A stretch of DNA of 64,000 nucleotides from Candidatus Izemoplasmatales bacterium (lineage in GTDB: Bacteria > Bacillota_I > Bacilli_A > Izemoplasmatales > Hujiaoplasmataceae), in assembly GCA_041649275.1 (NCBI GenBank), contig JBAZNL010000002.1, positions 128,690 to 192,689 of the forward strand. Reading direction: 5' to 3'. Below the pieces are notes generated by a model. The model searched no databases. It saw only the letters and a program-made list of their open reading frames with translations, and was not told where the DNA came from. Both the position numbers and the translations under genes were made by a program. Positions 8,111 through 15,106 of this stretch are shown here, in pieces. The stretch's first letter is position 1, and each line of letters begins with the position of its first letter.

Positions 8111-8380
8111 TCAGAGATACAGATTCGGATTCCTCCGGACCACGTTGTTCGCAACTTGATATAGTTGCTTGTTGGAGACGGATCGATAATCCGGGTTCCC
8201 GGATAACTTCGACATGCGTGCGCGATGATATTCTTCCTTGACGGCCAGTTCGATCTTCTCGATCGGCGATGTCTCCTTCATACGCTTCAGCTCGCAAATC
8301 TCTGCCGAGATCTTCGCGAATTCGTATTGATCGGCGACATCGGATCGAGATCTCCAGGCGTATTTCGACTTCTTGGCCAT
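8111..8380 (-). CDS. Small basic phage protein, unknown
   Basis: 89 aa, ATG 8380 overlapping the upstream gene's stop by one base (TAATG), RBS AAGGTGGGATC. Very basic N-terminus (MAKKSKYAWRSRSD) followed by a long predicted helix and an Asn/Arg-rich C-terminus (VVRRNPNLYL). Translational coupling to the upstream 68-aa gene suggests both are made in similar amount. No recognised family; possible paralog of the neighbouring small proteins. Confidence 0.5.
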   Translation of the reverse strand: MAKKSKYAWRSRSDVADQYEFAKISAEICELKRMKETSPIEKIELAVKEEYHRARMSKLSGNPDYRSVSNKQLYQVANNVVRRNPNLYL

Positions 8381-8586
8381 TAGGATCCCACCTTCAGGCC
8401 CTTCAACGTTCGAGCTTCAGGATGTCCGATCAGGTAGTTCTGCCAATCTAACGGCTTCACTTGCCTGGATAGAGTTTCGACTCGCATCTCAGCCAGGATC
8501 CGTTCGCCCGGGTCCTTCGATTTCAACTTGCCGGCATAATAATGCAACTTCTCAGCCGGTGAATATGATCTGAACTGATGTGCCAT
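8380..8586 (-). CDS. Small basic phage protein, first gene of the visible phage operon
   Basis: 68 aa from ATG 8586 with RBS AGGTGAAGG; an in-frame GTG 9 nt upstream is an alternative start inside that RBS. Sequence is basic (SPAEKLHYYAGKLKSKDPGER) with a predicted helix. It is the first gene after the attR region, so the promoter for the phage operon should lie between 8600 and 8740; I see no convincing -35/-10 pair there. Unknown function. Confidence 0.45.
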   Translation of the reverse strand: MAHQFRSYSPAEKLHYYAGKLKSKDPGERILAEMRVETLSRQVKPLDWQNYLIGHPEARTLKGLKVGS

Positions 8587-8711
8587 GACCTTCACCTGGA
8601 TGTTTTAAGAAACATGCGACTGCTCGAAAGGGAGCGATAGTAGCTTTTCCGGAAAAACACCCATTGAATCTTCTTCAGAAGTTTTCTCACTTGTATTGAA
8701 ACTCCTCATCT

Positions 8712-8741
8712 ATTCACGTTTTCGCACATGTGCGTGTGAAT
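8712..8741. promoter_or_regulatory. Two-part dyad upstream of the phage operon
   Basis: A perfect 12-nt palindrome CGCACATGTGCG (8723-8734) lies inside a second inverted repeat ATTCAC...GTGAAT (8712-8717 with 8736-8741). It sits between the first phage gene and the attachment site. This looks like a binding site for a dimeric repressor, Rep or recombination protein rather than a terminator, as no T-run follows on either strand. Confidence 0.45.
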
Positions 8742-8746
8742 CAAAT

Positions 8747-8784
8747 AAAAAAAACGACCGTTTGGATTCCGGATCCAACGGTCG
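8747..8784 (-). terminator. Minus-strand terminator formed across the att site
   Basis: CGACCGTT (8755-8762) pairs with AACGGTCG (8777-8784), and GGAT (8764-8767) with ATCC (8773-8776), around a 5-nt loop with one bulged T. Eight A's at 8747-8754 give a U8 tail on the minus strand. The right arm is the anticodon arm and variable loop of the tRNA-Arg fragment, the left arm is phage DNA. In the circular phage this would end minus-strand transcription just before the visible operon. Confidence 0.65.
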
Positions 8785-8811
8785 CAGGTTCGAATCCTGT
8801 TCGAGTCGCCA
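8762..8811 (+). other. attR: 3' fragment of tRNA-Arg(CCG)
   Basis: The 50 nt hold an anticodon arm TTGGA-TTCCGGA-TCCAA (anticodon CCG, U33 present), a 5-nt variable loop, a T arm GCAGG-TTCGAAT-CCTGT, the 3' acceptor strand TCGAGTC, a G discriminator and encoded CCA. The 5' acceptor strand and D arm are absent; phage sequence precedes it. This is the duplicated tRNA 3' end left when a phage integrates into a tRNA gene; the intact gene should lie left of the window. A host terminator follows at 8823. Confidence 0.85.
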
Positions 8812-8822
8812 TGGACACCACG

Positions 8823-8849
8823 CCGTCCCCTTCGGGGGGCGGTTTTTTT
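8823..8849 (+). terminator. Host tRNA terminator
   Basis: Stem CCGTCCCC / GGGGGCGG (8823-8830 with 8835-8842), UUCG loop, then seven T's. It lies 12 nt after the encoded CCA of the tRNA fragment and is presumably the original terminator of the tRNA-Arg gene. Confidence 0.85.
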
Positions 8850-8885
8850 CGTTTCGCGCGATCGCATGTGGCGCGGAGCCGTCAA

Positions 8886-8897
8886 CGATGATATAAT
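8886..8897 (+). promoter_or_regulatory. Extended -10 promoter for the GH3-GH13-GH130 operon
   Basis: TATAAT at 8892-8897 is preceded by TGA in the extended -10 position (TG-N-TATAAT). No good -35 is seen 17 bp upstream. It lies 44 nt before the GH3 start. Confidence 0.5.
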
Positions 8898-8940
8898 CAA
8901 ATCGAGAAGGTCGCCGTTTACGGCGCCGCGGAGGCAGCCC

Positions 8941-11331
8941 ATGGACATCGCGAAACTGCTTAAGGAACTCACCCTCGAGGAGAAATGCGGACTTCTGGTC
9001 GGTGCCGACATGTGGCACACCCGCGCGATCCCGCGCCTCAAGATCCCGTCCGTGATGATGGCGGACGGGCCCACCGGACTCCGGAAGCAGCTCGACTCGC
9101 GCACCGGCGTCCAGGAGGCGGAGACCTACCATGCGGTCTGTTACCCGCCCGCGGCGACGGTCGCCGCGAGCTTCGATGTCGACGTCGCCGAGAGGGTCGG
9201 ACGCGCGATCGCCTCGGAATGCCGCGCCAAGGACGTCCAGGCGATCCTCGCGCCGGGGGTGAACATCAAGCGCAGCCCGCTCTGCGGGCGCAATTTCGAA
9301 TACTATTCGGAGGATCCGCTCGTCTCGGGTGAACTGGGAGCGGCCTTCGTCCGCGGCGTCCAGTCGGAAGGCGTCGGCGCATGCGTCAAGCACTATGCGC
9401 TCAATTCGCAGGAGTCGTGGCGGATGACATCGGATTCCGTCGCCGATCCGCGCGCCTTCCGCGAGATCTACGCCCGCGCCTTCGAACGCGTCGTCCGCGA
9501 ACGGCCGGCGATGGTGATGTGCTCGTACAATCGCGTCGACGGCGTCTACGCCGCCGAGAACGCGCATCTGCTCGACGCCACGCTTCGGCGCCGTTTCGGC
9601 TTCGACGGGCTTCTCGTCTCCGACTGGGGGGCCGTCTCGGACCGGACCCGCTCCGTCCGCGCCACCCTCGACCTCGAAATGCCGGGACATGCCTACGCCG
9701 TCCGCAAGCTGATCAAGGATTATCGCAAGGGACGGGTCACGGACGCCGAACTCGACGCCTGCGTCGAACGCGTGCTCCGTTTCGTCGACGCGCATGCGGA
9801 CCTTCCCGTCCGCGACGTCGACCTCGACGGGAACCACGAACTCGCGCGACAGGCGGCCGCGGCCGCGGTCGTGCTGCTCAAGAACGACGGTGACGTCCTC
9901 CCGCTGAAGACGACCGATCGCGTCGCCGTCCTCGGCGCCCTTGCCGAGCGGGTGCGCATCCAGGGCGGCGGTTCCTCGCACGTCAATCCCCACAAGGTGG
10001 ATTCGATCCTCGAGACGATGCCGCAGGGGGCGTCGTACGAATACGCCGCCGGCTATGCCCTTTCGGGCGACGGCTACAGCCAGGGTCTGCTCGACGTCGC
10101 GAAGGAAGCCTGTCGCGGAAAGGACAAGGTGGTCATCTTCGCCGGTTTGACCGACGAATACGAGTCGGAAGGTTACGACCGCACGGACCTCGGCCTGCCG
10201 TTCGGCCACGAGGAACTGATCCGCCAGGTCGCCGAGATCGCCGACAAGGTGATCGTCGTCCTCACCGCGGGATCGCCGGTGGCGATGCCGTGGATCAAGA
10301 ACGTCCAGAGCGTCGTGAACGCCTATCTGCCGGGAGAAGCGGGCGCCGGCGCGGTCGTCGACGTCCTCTACGGAGCCGTCAATCCGTCCGGCAGACTTCC
10401 CGAGACGTGGCCGCTCCGCGCCGAGGACGTCCCCTGCGCGTCGCGCTACGCCGCGGGCAACGCCAAGGCCTACTACCAGGAGAGCGTCTACGTCGGCTAC
10501 CGTTACTACCAGACGAAGAACGTCCCCGTCCTCTTCCCGTTCGGTTACGGCCTCTCGTACGCGTCCTTCGCCTATTCCGACCTGCGGACTTCGCGGCCGT
10601 CGATCACGATCCCCGGCGACGTCGAAGTGGCCGTCGAGGTCGAGAACATCGGCTCCGTCTTCGGCCGCGAGGTCGTCCAGCTCTATGTCGAGAACGCCCC
10701 CGGGCCGGTCTTCCGGCCGCGCCGGGAATTGCGCCGTTTCGCCAAGATCGGCCTTGCGCCGGGAGAGCGGAAGACGGTCTCGTTCAGCCTCGGGGAAGCG
10801 GATTTCGCCTATTTCGACCCGCGCGCCGACCGGTTCGTCGCGCGCCCGGGAACCTATCGGATCGCGATCATGAGACACGCCGCCGAGACGATCCTTTCGA
10901 TACCGCTCGAGGTCGTCGTCCCGGATTGCCCCGAACCCGATCCCGCGATCCTCGGGGCGACCAGCTACGACGTCGCCAGGGGACTGATCATGACCGACGA
11001 GGACTTCGCGATCCTGATCGGCCGCAGACTCGAACCCACCGCCGTCCGGCGCCGCCGTCCCTACACGATGGACGACACGCTCGAGGACGTCAGCCGTACG
11101 CTCCTCGGGAAGCTGCTGGTTCGCTTCGCCCGCGGCGCGGTGACCAAGGCCGTCGCGCACGAGACCGAATCGTACCGGCGGATGGTGACGCGCTCGCTCA
11201 TGGAGACGCCGCTCCGCAGCATGTCCGTGATGAGCGGCGGGATGCTTCCGATGCGGACCGCGCTCGCGCTCGTCGACCTCATGAACCTGCGTCCGGATAG
11301 AGCGGTCTCGCGTCTGTTCGGGAGGGACTGA
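8941..11331 (+). CDS. GH3 beta-glucosidase family protein, cytoplasmic
   Basis: 796 aa. Start chosen at ATG 8941, with GCGGAGG upstream; the longer frame runs over the promoter. Glycoside hydrolase family 3 enzymes release terminal beta-linked sugars with retention. The N-terminal TIM-like barrel carries the nucleophile in VSDWGA (D228), the second alpha/beta domain the acid/base in ESEGYDR (E410), and a Fn3-like domain follows (about residues 540-660). About 110 further residues form a C-terminal extension found in some Bacillota GH3 enzymes. There is no signal peptide, so it acts on imported oligosaccharides. It is followed by GH13 and GH130 genes with a 1-nt gap and an overlap, so the three form one operon. 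Substrate cannot be read from sequence. Confidence 0.9.
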   Translation: MDIAKLLKELTLEEKCGLLVGADMWHTRAIPRLKIPSVMMADGPTGLRKQLDSRTGVQEAETYHAVCYPPAATVAASFDVDVAERVGRAIASECRAKDVQAILAPGVNIKRSPLCGRNFEYYSEDPLVSGELGAAFVRGVQSEGVGACVKHYALNSQESWRMTSDSVADPRAFREIYARAFERVVRERPAMVMCSYNRVDGVYAAENAHLLDATLRRRFGFDGLLVSDWGAVSDRTRSVRATLDLEMPGHAYAVRKLIKDYRKGRVTDAELDACVERVLRFVDAHADLPVRDVDLDGNHELARQAAAAAVVLLKNDGDVLPLKTTDRVAVLGALAERVRIQGGGSSHVNPHKVDSILETMPQGASYEYAAGYALSGDGYSQGLLDVAKEACRGKDKVVIFAGLTDEYESEGYDRTDLGLPFGHEELIRQVAEIADKVIVVLTAGSPVAMPWIKNVQSVVNAYLPGEAGAGAVVDVLYGAVNPSGRLPETWPLRAEDVPCASRYAAGNAKAYYQESVYVGYRYYQTKNVPVLFPFGYGLSYASFAYSDLRTSRPSITIPGDVEVAVEVENIGSVFGREVVQLYVENAPGPVFRPRRELRRFAKIGLAPGERKTVSFSLGEADFAYFDPRADRFVARPGTYRIAIMRHAAETILSIPLEVVVPDCPEPDPAILGATSYDVARGLIMTDEDFAILIGRRLEPTAVRRRRPYTMDDTLEDVSRTLLGKLLVRFARGAVTKAVAHETESYRRMVTRSLMETPLRSMSVMSGGMLPMRTALALVDLMNLRPDRAVSRLFGRD

Positions 11332-11332
11332 G

Positions 11333-12973
11333 ATGAAGCGCGCGTGGTATCGCGAGGGCGCCGTCTACCAGGTCTATCCGCGTTCCTTCAAGGACGCGGA
11401 CGGCGACGGCGTCGGCGACCTGAAGGGCATCGTCGAGAAGATCCCGCACATCGCCGAACTCGGCTGCGACATCGTCTGGCTCTCGCCGGTGTACGCCACC
11501 CCCAACGACGACAACGGCTACGACATCTCCGACTACCGGGCGATCAACCCCGAGTTCGGAACGATGGCCGACATGGACGAACTGATCGCCAGGCTGCACG
11601 CCCGCGGCATCCGCCTGGTGATGGACCTCGTCGTCAACCACACCTCCGACGAGCACCCGTGGTTCCAAAGATCGGTCCGAAAGGAACCGGGATGGGAGGA
11701 TTTCTACCACTGGTCGCCGGAACGGAAGAACTGGACCTCGTTCTTCGGCGGTCCGGCGTGGACCTACCACGAGGAACGCAAGGAGTGGTACCTGCATCTG
11801 TTCACGAAGAAGCAGCCGGACCTCAACTGGGAGAACCCACGCGTCCGCGAGGAGGTGAAGGGGATCCTCGAGTTCTGGCTCGCCAAGGGCGTCGACGGCT
11901 TCCGCTGCGACGTCATCAACCTGATTTCGAAGGCGCCGGGGCTGCCGAACGGGAAGCCGGCGCTGATCCTGCGCGGCCGCGAACATTACATGAACGGCCC
12001 GAAGATCCACGAGTACCTCGGCTGGCTGCGCGACGAGGTCTTCTCGAAGCACGACTGCTTCACCGTCGGCGAGACCGCGTTCGTCGATCCGAAGACGGCG
12101 CTCTCCTACGTCGCCGAGGACCGGCGCGAACTCGACATGCTCTTCCAGTTCGAACACATGGGTGCCGATTCCTACGGCGGGATCAAGTGGTTCGTCAAGC
12201 GCTTCCGTCCGACGAACCTCAAGAAACCGCTCTCGAAATGGCAGCGGGGACTCTCCGGAAAGGGCTGGAACACGCTCTATCTCGAGAATCACGACCAGGC
12301 CCGGAGCATCGACCGCTTCGCCGATCCGGAGCGGCGTTACGCGTCGGCCACGATGCTTGCGACGATGCTCTACTTCCAGCAGGGGACGCCCTTCGTCTAC
12401 CAGGGCCAGGAGCTCGGGATGACGAACGCCGGCTTCACCGAACTCGACCAGTACCGCGACGTCGAGAGCAAGAACATCTACCGCATGGCGCGGCGGATGT
12501 TCCTCTATTCGCACAGGAAGGCGATGCGGATGCTCGCGCATTCCTCGCGCGACAACGCCCGCACGCCAATGCAGTGGGACGCCTCGGAACATGCCGGATT
12601 CACCGCCGGGACGCCGTGGATCGGCGTCAACCCGAACCACGCGACGGTGAACGCGGAGACCGAGAAGAACGATCCCGATTCGATCTTCCGGTACTATCAG
12701 AAAATCCTTTCCCTCCGGAAAAAGTATGATATCATTGTATACGGCGACTATCGAGACCTCGCGTTCCGCAATCCCCGCCTGTACGCCTACGAGCGCCGCC
12801 TGGACGGCGATTCGCTCGTCGTCGTCTGCAACGCCGTCGGAAAGCCCGTCCCCTTCCGGGTCGGGATCAACCTGTACGGCTACGAGCTCATCCTCGGCAA
12901 CGTCAAGGCGCCGGCGGACGGCGTCCTGGAACCGTTCGAGGCAAGAGTCTACCTGAAGAGGAGTCCGACATGA
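11333..12973 (+). CDS. GH13 alpha-glucosidase (oligo-1,6-glucosidase type)
   Basis: 546 aa, start one base after the GH3 stop. It belongs to the cytoplasmic oligo-1,6-glucosidase / dextran glucosidase / trehalose-6-phosphate hydrolase group. N-terminal WYREGAVYQVYPRSF and WLSPVYATPNDDNGYDISDY are classical. The catalytic triad is visible: nucleophile D193 in GFRCDVIN, acid/base E247 in VGETAF, and D321 in ENHDQ. The Val right after the nucleophile is, in this group, associated with alpha-1,6 specificity (Thr with alpha-1,4). No signal peptide. The role is probably hydrolysis of imported isomalto-oligosaccharides or similar short alpha-glucosides. It shares an operon with the GH3 enzyme upstream and overlaps the GH130 gene by 4 nt. 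Confidence 0.9.
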   Translation: MKRAWYREGAVYQVYPRSFKDADGDGVGDLKGIVEKIPHIAELGCDIVWLSPVYATPNDDNGYDISDYRAINPEFGTMADMDELIARLHARGIRLVMDLVVNHTSDEHPWFQRSVRKEPGWEDFYHWSPERKNWTSFFGGPAWTYHEERKEWYLHLFTKKQPDLNWENPRVREEVKGILEFWLAKGVDGFRCDVINLISKAPGLPNGKPALILRGREHYMNGPKIHEYLGWLRDEVFSKHDCFTVGETAFVDPKTALSYVAEDRRELDMLFQFEHMGADSYGGIKWFVKRFRPTNLKKPLSKWQRGLSGKGWNTLYLENHDQARSIDRFADPERRYASATMLATMLYFQQGTPFVYQGQELGMTNAGFTELDQYRDVESKNIYRMARRMFLYSHRKAMRMLAHSSRDNARTPMQWDASEHAGFTAGTPWIGVNPNHATVNAETEKNDPDSIFRYYQKILSLRKKYDIIVYGDYRDLAFRNPRLYAYERRLDGDSLVVVCNAVGKPVPFRVGINLYGYELILGNVKAPADGVLEPFEARVYLKRSPT

Positions 12974-13986
12974 TGAAACTGACCAAATCCCCGAAGAACC
13001 CGATCCTCCGTCCCGTCCCCGCCCACGAGTGGGAGAACCTCGTCGTGCTGAACCCGGCCGTCGTTTACGACGAGTCGACGAAGCGCTTCACGATGCTCTA
13101 CCGCGCCGCCGGCGACACCGTCGAACATTACATCCACCTCGGCCTCGCGACCTCCGAGAACGGAATCGACTTCGTCCGCGAGAGCGATGCGCCCGTGCTT
13201 TCTCCCGATTACTTCGGCGCCGACGGCGGCTGCGTCGAGGATCCGCGCCTGGTGAAGATGGGCGACTGGTACTTCCTCACCTACGCCGCCCGCCCGTACG
13301 CCCCGGGACGCTACTGGCTGAACGCCCCCAAACCCTGGTTCAACCCGCCCAAGGACGGCCCGACGTTCCTCTCCTGGAACAATTCCGTGACCTACCTCGC
13401 GATCACGCAGGACTTCCGCACCTACAAGAAGCTCGGCCGCATGACCGATTCGCGCGAAGACGACCGCGACGTCTACGTCTTCCCGGAACGCGTCGGCGGG
13501 AAGTTCGTCCGCCTGTCGCGGCCGATGTTCAAGTGCGGCGCGGGATATCCAAACGAAAATCCGGCGATCTGGATCTCCTTCTCCGACGATCTGCTCGAAT
13601 GGCCGGCGCCGACCATCCTCATGCAGGGCGAGACCTGGTGGGAGTCGAAGAAGATCGGCGGCTCCTGTCCGCCGATCCGCACCCCGTACGGCTGGTTCGT
13701 CATCTACCACGGCGTCGCCAGGAAGGACGATGCCTACCGCGTCGGCGCGGTCTTGCTCGACCTCGACGACCCGACCCGGATCCTCGCGCGGACGAAGGAG
13801 CCGATCATGGAGCCGGAATTCGACTACGAGACCTCCGGCGTCTACAACGGCTGCGTCTTCCCGACGGGCAACGTCGTGAAGGACGGCGTCCTCTATGTCT
13901 ACTACGGCGCCGCCGACCGGTTCGTCTGCGTCGCGACCTGCGACTTCGAGGCGCTCCTGCAGGACCTCCTGAAAGAGGGAAAATAA
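12970..13986 (+). CDS. GH130 family beta-mannoside phosphorylase/hydrolase
   Basis: 338 aa, ATG overlapping the GH13 stop (ATGATG). GH130 enzymes are five-bladed beta-propellers that phosphorolyse, or in some subgroups hydrolyse, beta-mannosides. The family's catalytic region is recognisable in GGCVEDPRLVKM with D91 as the expected general acid. Later blades show SKKIGGSCPPI and TSGVYNGCVFPTG with VYYGAADR, typical of the family. It differs from the two GH130 proteins at 34413 and 35594, so it is likely another subgroup. Whether it is a phosphorylase depends on the phosphate-binding residues, which I cannot assign without alignment. Third gene of the GH3-GH13-GH130 operon; followed by a bidirectional terminator. 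Confidence 0.8.
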   Translation: MMKLTKSPKNPILRPVPAHEWENLVVLNPAVVYDESTKRFTMLYRAAGDTVEHYIHLGLATSENGIDFVRESDAPVLSPDYFGADGGCVEDPRLVKMGDWYFLTYAARPYAPGRYWLNAPKPWFNPPKDGPTFLSWNNSVTYLAITQDFRTYKKLGRMTDSREDDRDVYVFPERVGGKFVRLSRPMFKCGAGYPNENPAIWISFSDDLLEWPAPTILMQGETWWESKKIGGSCPPIRTPYGWFVIYHGVARKDDAYRVGAVLLDLDDPTRILARTKEPIMEPEFDYETSGVYNGCVFPTGNVVKDGVLYVYYGAADRFVCVATCDFEALLQDLLKEGK

Positions 13987-14017
13987 AAAAAATGACTTCC
14001 GCGGAAGTCATTTTTTC
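13985..14017. terminator. Bidirectional terminator, perfect palindrome
   Basis: ATGACTTCCGCGGAAGTCAT (13992-14011) is a perfect 20-nt palindrome flanked by A-runs on the left and T-runs on the right, so it terminates both converging transcripts. It overlaps the last codons of the minus-strand hydrolase, whose Lys-rich end is encoded in the T-run. Confidence 0.85.
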
Positions 14018-14931
14018 TTGTCTTCGAAGGTTTTGGCGACGAATGCGGCGATCTTCGCGTCGATTCCCGCCTTGTCCGTCCGGTACCCCTCGGCGTGGAC
14101 GTCGGAATGGACGGCGTGGACCTCATGCGGGGCTTCGGAGAGCGCGGACATCCGTTCGGAGGCGGCGTACGGGGTGACCCGGTCGCCGACCGAGTGGATG
14201 ATCAGGAAGGGCGTCCTGGTCGCCTTCACGGCCTTGGGGACGTCGATCCGGAAGAGCAGGAAGCGATGCAGGTAGCGGCACCAGAACTCGATCCCGGGGA
14301 GGAAGAGGACGAGCGCCCGGGGCCTCACTGTGCGCGCGAAGACGCCCCAGACGGAGGCGAAGGGCGAATCGGCGACGATCAGACGGAGGTTCGGCGAGAC
14401 GTCGCCGGCGGCGTAGAGGAAAGCGGTCGACGCCCCGAGCGAGACGCCGTGGACGAGGATCTTCTCGTTCGCCCCGTAGGTACGGAGGACGAAGTCGATC
14501 CAGCGCCGCAGGTCGTACCGTTCGAAATGACCGAACGAGGTGTAGTTCCCGCCGGAAAGGCCGTGCGCCCGCAGGTCGGGGACGAGGACGCGGAAACCCA
14601 TGTCGCTGTAAAGGCGGGCGAGGATCGCGAGGTCGGATCCGACGGAACGGTAGCCGTGGACCAGGATCGCGGTCCGGCCGGGATCACCGACGGCGGGAGC
14701 GACGTAGGCCGCCGACAATCGGGTGCCGTCGAACGCGCGGATCGCGACGGTGTCGCGGGCGACCGTCTTGAACCACTCCCAGGACGATCGGAAGAACGGA
14801 TCGGTCTGGTCGACCAGACCGCCTCCGTTCGCCGAACCGACGCGGATGAAGCGGCGATAGACGAGATGGGAGAGAAACAGATAGAGGCCGAGCGCGGCCA
14901 GCACGATCGATGGAACCGTCCACCAGGGCAT
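14008..14931 (-). CDS. Membrane-anchored alpha/beta hydrolase
   Basis: About 307 aa. I prefer ATG 14931 (GGACGG 8 nt upstream) because a -10 box lies at 14957-14952; longer starts at 14940 (GTG), 14949 and 14961 exist. An N-terminal membrane helix (about residues 3-22) is followed by an alpha/beta-hydrolase domain: oxyanion motif HGYRS, nucleophile elbow HGVSLGAST, Asp in HSVGDRVTP, and His in HAEGYRTD. This is the 'alpha/beta hydrolase, DUF-type' group common in Bacillota, presumed esterases or thioesterases. The substrate is unknown. It is a single gene facing the GH operon, sharing a bidirectional terminator with it. Confidence 0.8.
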   Translation of the reverse strand: MPWWTVPSIVLAALGLYLFLSHLVYRRFIRVGSANGGGLVDQTDPFFRSSWEWFKTVARDTVAIRAFDGTRLSAAYVAPAVGDPGRTAILVHGYRSVGSDLAILARLYSDMGFRVLVPDLRAHGLSGGNYTSFGHFERYDLRRWIDFVLRTYGANEKILVHGVSLGASTAFLYAAGDVSPNLRLIVADSPFASVWGVFARTVRPRALVLFLPGIEFWCRYLHRFLLFRIDVPKAVKATRTPFLIIHSVGDRVTPYAASERMSALSEAPHEVHAVHSDVHAEGYRTDKAGIDAKIAAFVAKTFEDKKK

Positions 14932-14951
14932 GATGATCACCGTCCGCATCC

Positions 14952-14957
14952 ATTGTA
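14952..14957 (-). promoter_or_regulatory. -10 box for the alpha/beta hydrolase gene
   Basis: On the minus strand TACAAT at 14957-14952 is preceded by TGG, giving an extended -10. The expected transcription start is near 14945, which would leave only a short leader before ATG 14931 and argues against the start at 14961. Confidence 0.4.
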
Positions 14958-15060
14958 CCACGGACCCGGCGTTTCCGCCATCCTCCCGGCGCGAAACCGC
15001 ATCCCCCCTCCCGATTCGAAAGATGTAACGCCTTTACCAACGCGCGGGCGCACGTTCTCG

Positions 15061-15089
15061 TTGGCGCGTTTACGATTTAGGCGTATAAT
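15061..15089 (+). promoter_or_regulatory. Promoter of the Gfo/Idh/MocA gene
   Basis: TTGGCG (15061-15066), 17-bp spacer, TATAAT (15084-15089). An inverted repeat CCAACG...CGTTGG (15037-15042 with 15059-15064) overlaps the -35 and may be an operator or the terminator of something upstream. Confidence 0.6.
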
Positions 15090-15106
15090 GGAAGACGGGT
15101 GATATC

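Larger units (their letters stand above)
1..8811 (-). mobile_element. Filamentous (inovirus-like) prophage, right part up to attR
   Basis: All genes from 1 to 8586 run on the minus strand, are packed with short gaps or overlaps, and are more A/T-rich than the chromosome to the right. The content fits a filamentous phage: replication initiator, Zot/pI-type membrane ATPase, two large secreted proteins with a C-terminal anchor, a small hydrophobic coat-like protein, a 38-aa membrane peptide and small basic proteins. A terminator after the coat gene and before the first large secreted protein mirrors the gVIII/gIII terminator of the Ff phages. The right boundary is a 3' tRNA-Arg fragment (8762-8811). 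The left boundary and any integrase lie outside the window. Family assignment rests on gene order and motifs only; no capsid, terminase or tail genes are seen. Confidence 0.8.

Noticed and set aside
8762..8811. Functional tRNA-Arg gene
   Set aside because: Acceptor 5' strand, D arm and part of the upstream stem are missing; phage sequence precedes the anticodon arm. It is an att fragment.
1..8811. Tailed-phage prophage
   Set aside because: No terminase, portal, capsid, tail or lysis genes; small coat-like genes and a Zot-type ATPase instead.
8710..11160. 816-aa and 132-aa minus-strand frames ending in a segment like EQDSNLRPLDPESKR
   Set aside because: That peptide is the antisense reading of the tRNA-Arg 3' fragment, a well-known annotation artefact; the rest is the antisense shadow of the GH3 gene.
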